From JBJHBP01 sp050485645 (lineage in GTDB: Bacteria > Pseudomonadota > Gammaproteobacteria > Steroidobacterales > Rariloculaceae): a stretch of 40,984 nt of DNA. Both the position numbers and the translations under genes were made by a program. The notes under the pieces were generated by a model, which saw nothing but the letters and a program-made list of their open reading frames with translations, ran no database searches and was not told the origin of the DNA. The stretch is from assembly GCA_050485645.1 (NCBI GenBank), contig JBJHBT010000036.1, positions 1 to 40,984 of the forward strand. The letters run 5' to 3'. The number at the start of each line of letters is the position of its first letter. The first letter of the stretch is position 1. Below are positions 38,331 to 40,984 of this stretch, piece after piece.

Positions 38331-38555
38331 CGTGCAGACAATAACGCCAAAGGGCCGTGGCCGAAAACGAATCCGAATGATTATTGCCGTTACATCGACT
38401 TCAACGAGCCGTCATCGCGGGCGTCGGCACAGACGCATGTGGTGTCGGTGCTCGGCGGGCCGGCCACCATCGGACAGTTTCGTCAGAACATCGCCGCTGC
38501 AAGCACCGGCTGGTCGCAGCTGCTGGAAATCCGGACCACGCCGTGTGATTTCTGA
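38331..38555 (+). pseudogene. Orphan C-terminal ORF fragment without a start codon
   Basis: A 74-codon frame between TAATAA (38325-38330) and TGA (38553-38555) has protein-like composition: NDYCRYIDFNEPSSRASAQ, HVVSVLGGPATIGQFRQNIA, TGWSQLLEIRTTPCDF. It lacks any ATG or well-placed GTG at its beginning. I do not recognise the family. The two Cys near the ends suggest a secreted or surface protein end. It is best read as the surviving 3' part of a gene whose front was removed. Confidence 0.4.
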
Positions 38556-38600
38556 AAGGCGCCGTCGCCAATCGGTGGCCGATAACTCGCCCGCTCGTTC

Positions 38601-38858
38601 GTGACACGTCGATGCCGTTCCAGGGTGGGAGCGTCCATCCCATTGCTTGAGGCGTTGCGCCCAAGTCAGAGCCCGGTGTTGCTCCATGCGCCAACCGATG
38701 ATCGGTGCGCGCGGCTGGCCCGTGCGTTCAACGCCGGCTACGAAGCTTGTGCGCGGTTTCACCGGGTCTGCACGCGCTCGGCCGAATTCGCGATCTTCGT
38801 GCTGCTGAGCGAAGGCGATACACTGAGCCGGGACATTCACGCACGCTATGCTGAGTGA
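38601..38858 (+). CDS. Small hypothetical ORF, start uncertain
   Basis: The 3' part (from about 38700) has GC-rich third positions and a protein-like sequence, RCARLARAFNAGYEACARFH, then RSAEFAIFVLLSEGDTLSRD, ending HARYAE. The listed GTG start has no ribosome site, and the first 30 codons look non-coding. It could be a short gene starting internally or a relic. No family is recognised. It lies in a 650-bp stretch between the exported Rossmann gene and the glycosyltransferase that holds only such fragments. Confidence 0.28.
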   Translation: MTRRCRSRVGASIPLLEALRPSQSPVLLHAPTDDRCARLARAFNAGYEACARFHRVCTRSAEFAIFVLLSEGDTLSRDIHARYAE

Positions 38859-38929
38859 GACATTGCGGATAAACCGACCGTCGGTCTGCATTTTCCAGCA
38901 AAATTTGCACGAATGGAGGTAGAGGTCCA

Positions 38930-40186
38930 GTGGACCCGGCTTTGAAGAGACCGGAGATCGCCATAACTGCACTGGGCACTCGTGGCGATGTACAGCCCTA
39001 TCTGGCGCTGGCGCAGGCTTTTGGCAAGCGAGAGCATGAGGTGACCGTGCTGGCGCCAGAGCAGTTCAGCGGCCTGGCCGCCGAACATGGCGTGCGGTTT
39101 GTGCCTCTGCCCGGTGACATCATCGCGTTGATCGATACGGAAGAGGCCAGGAAGGCCGTGGCGGGGACGGAGGGATTTGCCGGGGGTATAAAGCTGCTCA
39201 AATATATGCGGCCATTGCAGGACGCCTACTTCGAGGCCGAGGCCGCCGCGATAGGAGCCATCGGGCCGCAGCTGATCATCTATCACCCCAAATCGCTTGG
39301 CGCGCCGCACATTGCCGAGGCGCTGGGTGCACAGACTATTCTGGCCTCGCCGCTGCCGGGCTTTACGCCCACTTCCGCTTTCCCGACACCTATCCTGCCG
39401 TTCACCTCGCTCGGACCGCTGAACCGCGTGAGCCACCGATTGATGAGAGACGGGGGCAACGCAATTTTCGGCTCGGCGCTGCGCGCATGGCGCAAAAACA
39501 CGCTGGGACTTCCAGGTCGGGGCAAGGGAGTAAAACCGCTTGGGACGATCTATGCCTATAGCGGCCATGTCCTGCCCAAGCCTGCCGACTGGGGCGATGA
39601 CGTCCTGGTTTCAGGATACTGGTTCGCCTCACCGCCGGATTGGGAGATGCCTTCCGATCTTAAAGCGTTTCTTGCTCGAGGTGACGCGCCCGTCTATGTC
39701 GGCTTCGGCTCGATGCCGGGATACGATCCCGACTGGACAACGCAAGTCATTGTCGATGCCCTGAAGCGGACAGGCAAGCGCGGACTTCTGGCAACGGGCG
39801 GTGGCGCGTTGACGGCTGGCGACATGCCCGACCATGTCCACGTGATCTCTGGCGCTCCCCATGAGAGGCTGTTTCCCCATGTTGCAGCGACGGTTCATCA
39901 TGGCGGGGCCGGAACGACCGGGGCGGCATTGCGAGCCGGGAAACCGACTACGATCTGCCCCCATTTCGGGGATCAACCGTTCTGGGGGCGGATCGTCAAC
40001 GCGCTGGGTGCGGCGCCGGAGCCGATCCCGAAAAAGGAGTTCTGCGTCGAGAGGCTGAGCGCTGCGTTAGTGGCAATGGACGGCGAGGCGATGCGCCAAC
40101 GCGCGGCGGCAATCGGTAACGCGATTCGGGACGAGGACGGGTTGGCTTCGGCCGTGGAATTTATCGAGCGCCGCTTGGGCCTGTAA
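38930..40186 (+). CDS. GT1-family (UGT/MGT-type) glycosyltransferase
   Basis: The 418-aa enzyme has a GT-B fold: N-terminal acceptor domain starting EIAITALGTRGDVQPYLALA (residues ~9-28) and a C-terminal nucleotide-sugar domain with VYVGFGSMPG and the donor-binding block ERLFPHVAATVHHGGAGTTG, then AGKPTTICPHFGDQPFWGR. This matches sterol/macrolide-type UDP-glycosyltransferases that transfer a sugar to lipophilic acceptors. It starts at GTG 38930 (GGAGG 10 nt and AGAGG 4 nt upstream). It is a single gene with no pathway partners; the acceptor cannot be inferred. Motifs are intact. Confidence 0.92.
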   Translation: MDPALKRPEIAITALGTRGDVQPYLALAQAFGKREHEVTVLAPEQFSGLAAEHGVRFVPLPGDIIALIDTEEARKAVAGTEGFAGGIKLLKYMRPLQDAYFEAEAAAIGAIGPQLIIYHPKSLGAPHIAEALGAQTILASPLPGFTPTSAFPTPILPFTSLGPLNRVSHRLMRDGGNAIFGSALRAWRKNTLGLPGRGKGVKPLGTIYAYSGHVLPKPADWGDDVLVSGYWFASPPDWEMPSDLKAFLARGDAPVYVGFGSMPGYDPDWTTQVIVDALKRTGKRGLLATGGGALTAGDMPDHVHVISGAPHERLFPHVAATVHHGGAGTTGAALRAGKPTTICPHFGDQPFWGRIVNALGAAPEPIPKKEFCVERLSAALVAMDGEAMRQRAAAIGNAIRDEDGLASAVEFIERRLGL

Positions 40187-40249
40187 GCGGCATGGGCCCG
40201 TGGATCGGCGCATCCGCGCCGGAATCGAACGCCAGATACGCGTTCTCAA

Positions 40250-40274
40250 AGCCCCCGGCCTGAAGCCGGGGGCT
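40250..40274. terminator. Bidirectional terminator between converging genes
   Basis: A perfect 10-bp stem, AGCCCCCGGC (40250-40259) and GCCGGGGGCT (40265-40274) around a CTGAA loop, lies between the glycosyltransferase stop (40186) and the stop of the minus-strand surface protein (40301). Short T-rich stretches follow on both strands (TTTGAGA on minus, CTCTTGCTC on plus). Position and symmetry support termination in both directions. Confidence 0.8.
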
Positions 40275-40300
40275 CTTGCTCATACAACAGGGTGTGCTGC

Positions 40301-40984
40301 TTAACGATTGACCTGGATGCTGGTTGCAGTACGGCCGGGGCCACCGTTGGAGACCACCTTGACCCACAGTGCATCCTGATCCTTGAAGTACGAGGTGTCG
40401 CTGGCCGCGCGTAGCGCATCCAGGCTGCTCTGCTGCGTACCAGAGGCTGCCGTGGTGAACCCCGGCAGCTCGAAGATCACCCAGGAGCCTGCGTTCATCT
40501 CCGACAAGCTCAGGGACACCTGCGGCCTTTCGGTGGTCACCGTGATCTCGGTACCGGCTCGCACGTTGGTGCCGGTGAGGGTGGTTTCCAGGCCATTGCG
40601 ACTGATTGTGACCGGTTCAGCAGCAGCGCCGCCGCCACCGAAACCGCCGCCTCCGCCGAAACCGCCAAAACCGCCGCCGCCACCACCGCCAACATTCAGG
40701 CGCCCGACATCGCCCACGCACACCGCAGCGTTCCAGGTGGGCATGATTTCACAGGCTTCTTCGTCGGTTGCCAGGCTGTTGTTAACGCCGTCGTGGATGA
40801 GCACGTAGGAGTCCGGGGGACCGCCGAGAGAGCCGTCCAGGTCGCGGATCGCCGCGGTCCTCCAGGCCGTACCGCTGCCATTGTCATTGCCCCACCTGCG
40901 TTCCATCGGCGGGAAATACACCGGTTTGGCGTCGATGAAACGGACGTTCTCGACGGTATTGTTGGTGCTGATCCCGAAGCTGGT
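40301..40984 (-). CDS. C-terminal part of a G8/CEMIP-like surface protein (runs off the right edge)
   Basis: The frame is open to the window edge. The visible part has blocks known from bacterial proteins related to CEMIP/TMEM2 (NTVENVRFIDA, RRWGNDNGSGTAWRTAAIRDL, DSYVLIHDG, SLATDEEACEIMPTWNAAVC, GDVGRL), which end a right-handed beta-helix. A Gly/Phe linker (VGGGGGGGFGGFGGGGGF) then leads to a small beta-rich domain with Ser/Leu strands (VSLSLSEMNAGSWVIFELPG) and the tail TATSIQVNR. A polysaccharide-binding or hyaluronidase-like function is a family-level suggestion only. The N-terminus, signal peptide and G8 domain lie outside the window. Confidence 0.72.
   Translation of the reverse strand, partial: TSFGISTNNTVENVRFIDAKPVYFPPMERRWGNDNGSGTAWRTAAIRDLDGSLGGPPDSYVLIHDGVNNSLATDEEACEIMPTWNAAVCVGDVGRLNVGGGGGGGFGGFGGGGGFGGGGAAAEPVTISRNGLETTLTGTNVRAGTEITVTTERPQVSLSLSEMNAGSWVIFELPGFTTAASGTQQSSLDALRAASDTSYFKDQDALWVKVVSNGGPGRTATSIQVNR

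Noticed and set aside
38412..38972. 186-codon minus-strand frame
   Set aside because: Cys/Arg/His-rich composition, no recognisable motif, and overlap with better plus-strand frames and the glycosyltransferase start.

Overview
The window is GC-rich bacterial DNA with dense, overlapping genes on both strands. The gene content suggests a free-living gammaproteobacterium near Xanthomonadales/Chromatiales: an NtrC-type regulator controlling an ABC efflux operon, an ECF sigma factor coupled to a TPR Ser/Thr kinase, subtilase and outer-membrane barrel genes, and large exported beta-helix proteins. This assignment is an inference from gene families; no rRNA or tRNA was seen.

Region 1 (1-7.9 kb, minus strand): a type I-G (formerly I-U) CRISPR-Cas interference operon. 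It is transcribed from a WYL-domain regulator through an unrecognised ~120-aa gene, cas3 (helicase then C-terminal HD), csb3, csb1/cas7 and csb2/cas5-cas6, almost all with overlapping ends. No cas1, cas2, cas4 or repeat-spacer array is visible; the operon's 3' side meets the tail of a gene on the other strand at the window edge. A relic of a DUF4143 ATPase lies just upstream.

Region 2 (7.9-15.4 kb, minus): a five-gene efflux unit. An HlyD-like adaptor, a MacB-type ATPase, an ADOP-type FtsX permease, a sigma-54 activator and its histidine kinase follow one another. A near-consensus sigma-54 promoter sits 13 nt before the first ATG. The ATPase ends in a tail typical of permeases, suggesting that an intervening permease gene was deleted.

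Region 3 (15.6-21.2 kb, minus): a glycine-rich lipoprotein, an ECF sigma factor and a transmembrane Ser/Thr kinase with TPRs.

Region 4 (21.6-26.8 kb): a cell-envelope cluster. It has a secreted protein built from about 22 four-residue repeats, a predicted outer-membrane barrel, a catalytically complete S8 subtilase whose N-terminal segment also shows four-residue periodicity, and an ECF sigma/anti-sigma pair divergent from the protease. This is the best candidate in the window for an undescribed system.

Region 5 (26.8-41 kb): a UvrD-like relic, a Pmp3 + DUF2254 membrane pair, a small alpha/beta protein, a frameshifted stress-protein relic, a 2625-residue inverse-autotransporter-like protein with a duplicated beta-helix passenger, an exported (possibly Tat) F420-reductase-like Rossmann protein, orphan ORFs, a GT1 glycosyltransferase and the 3' end of a G8/CEMIP-like surface protein. 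Gene relics at several module borders (7.7, 26.9, 29.3 and 38.4 kb) suggest repeated insertion and deletion.
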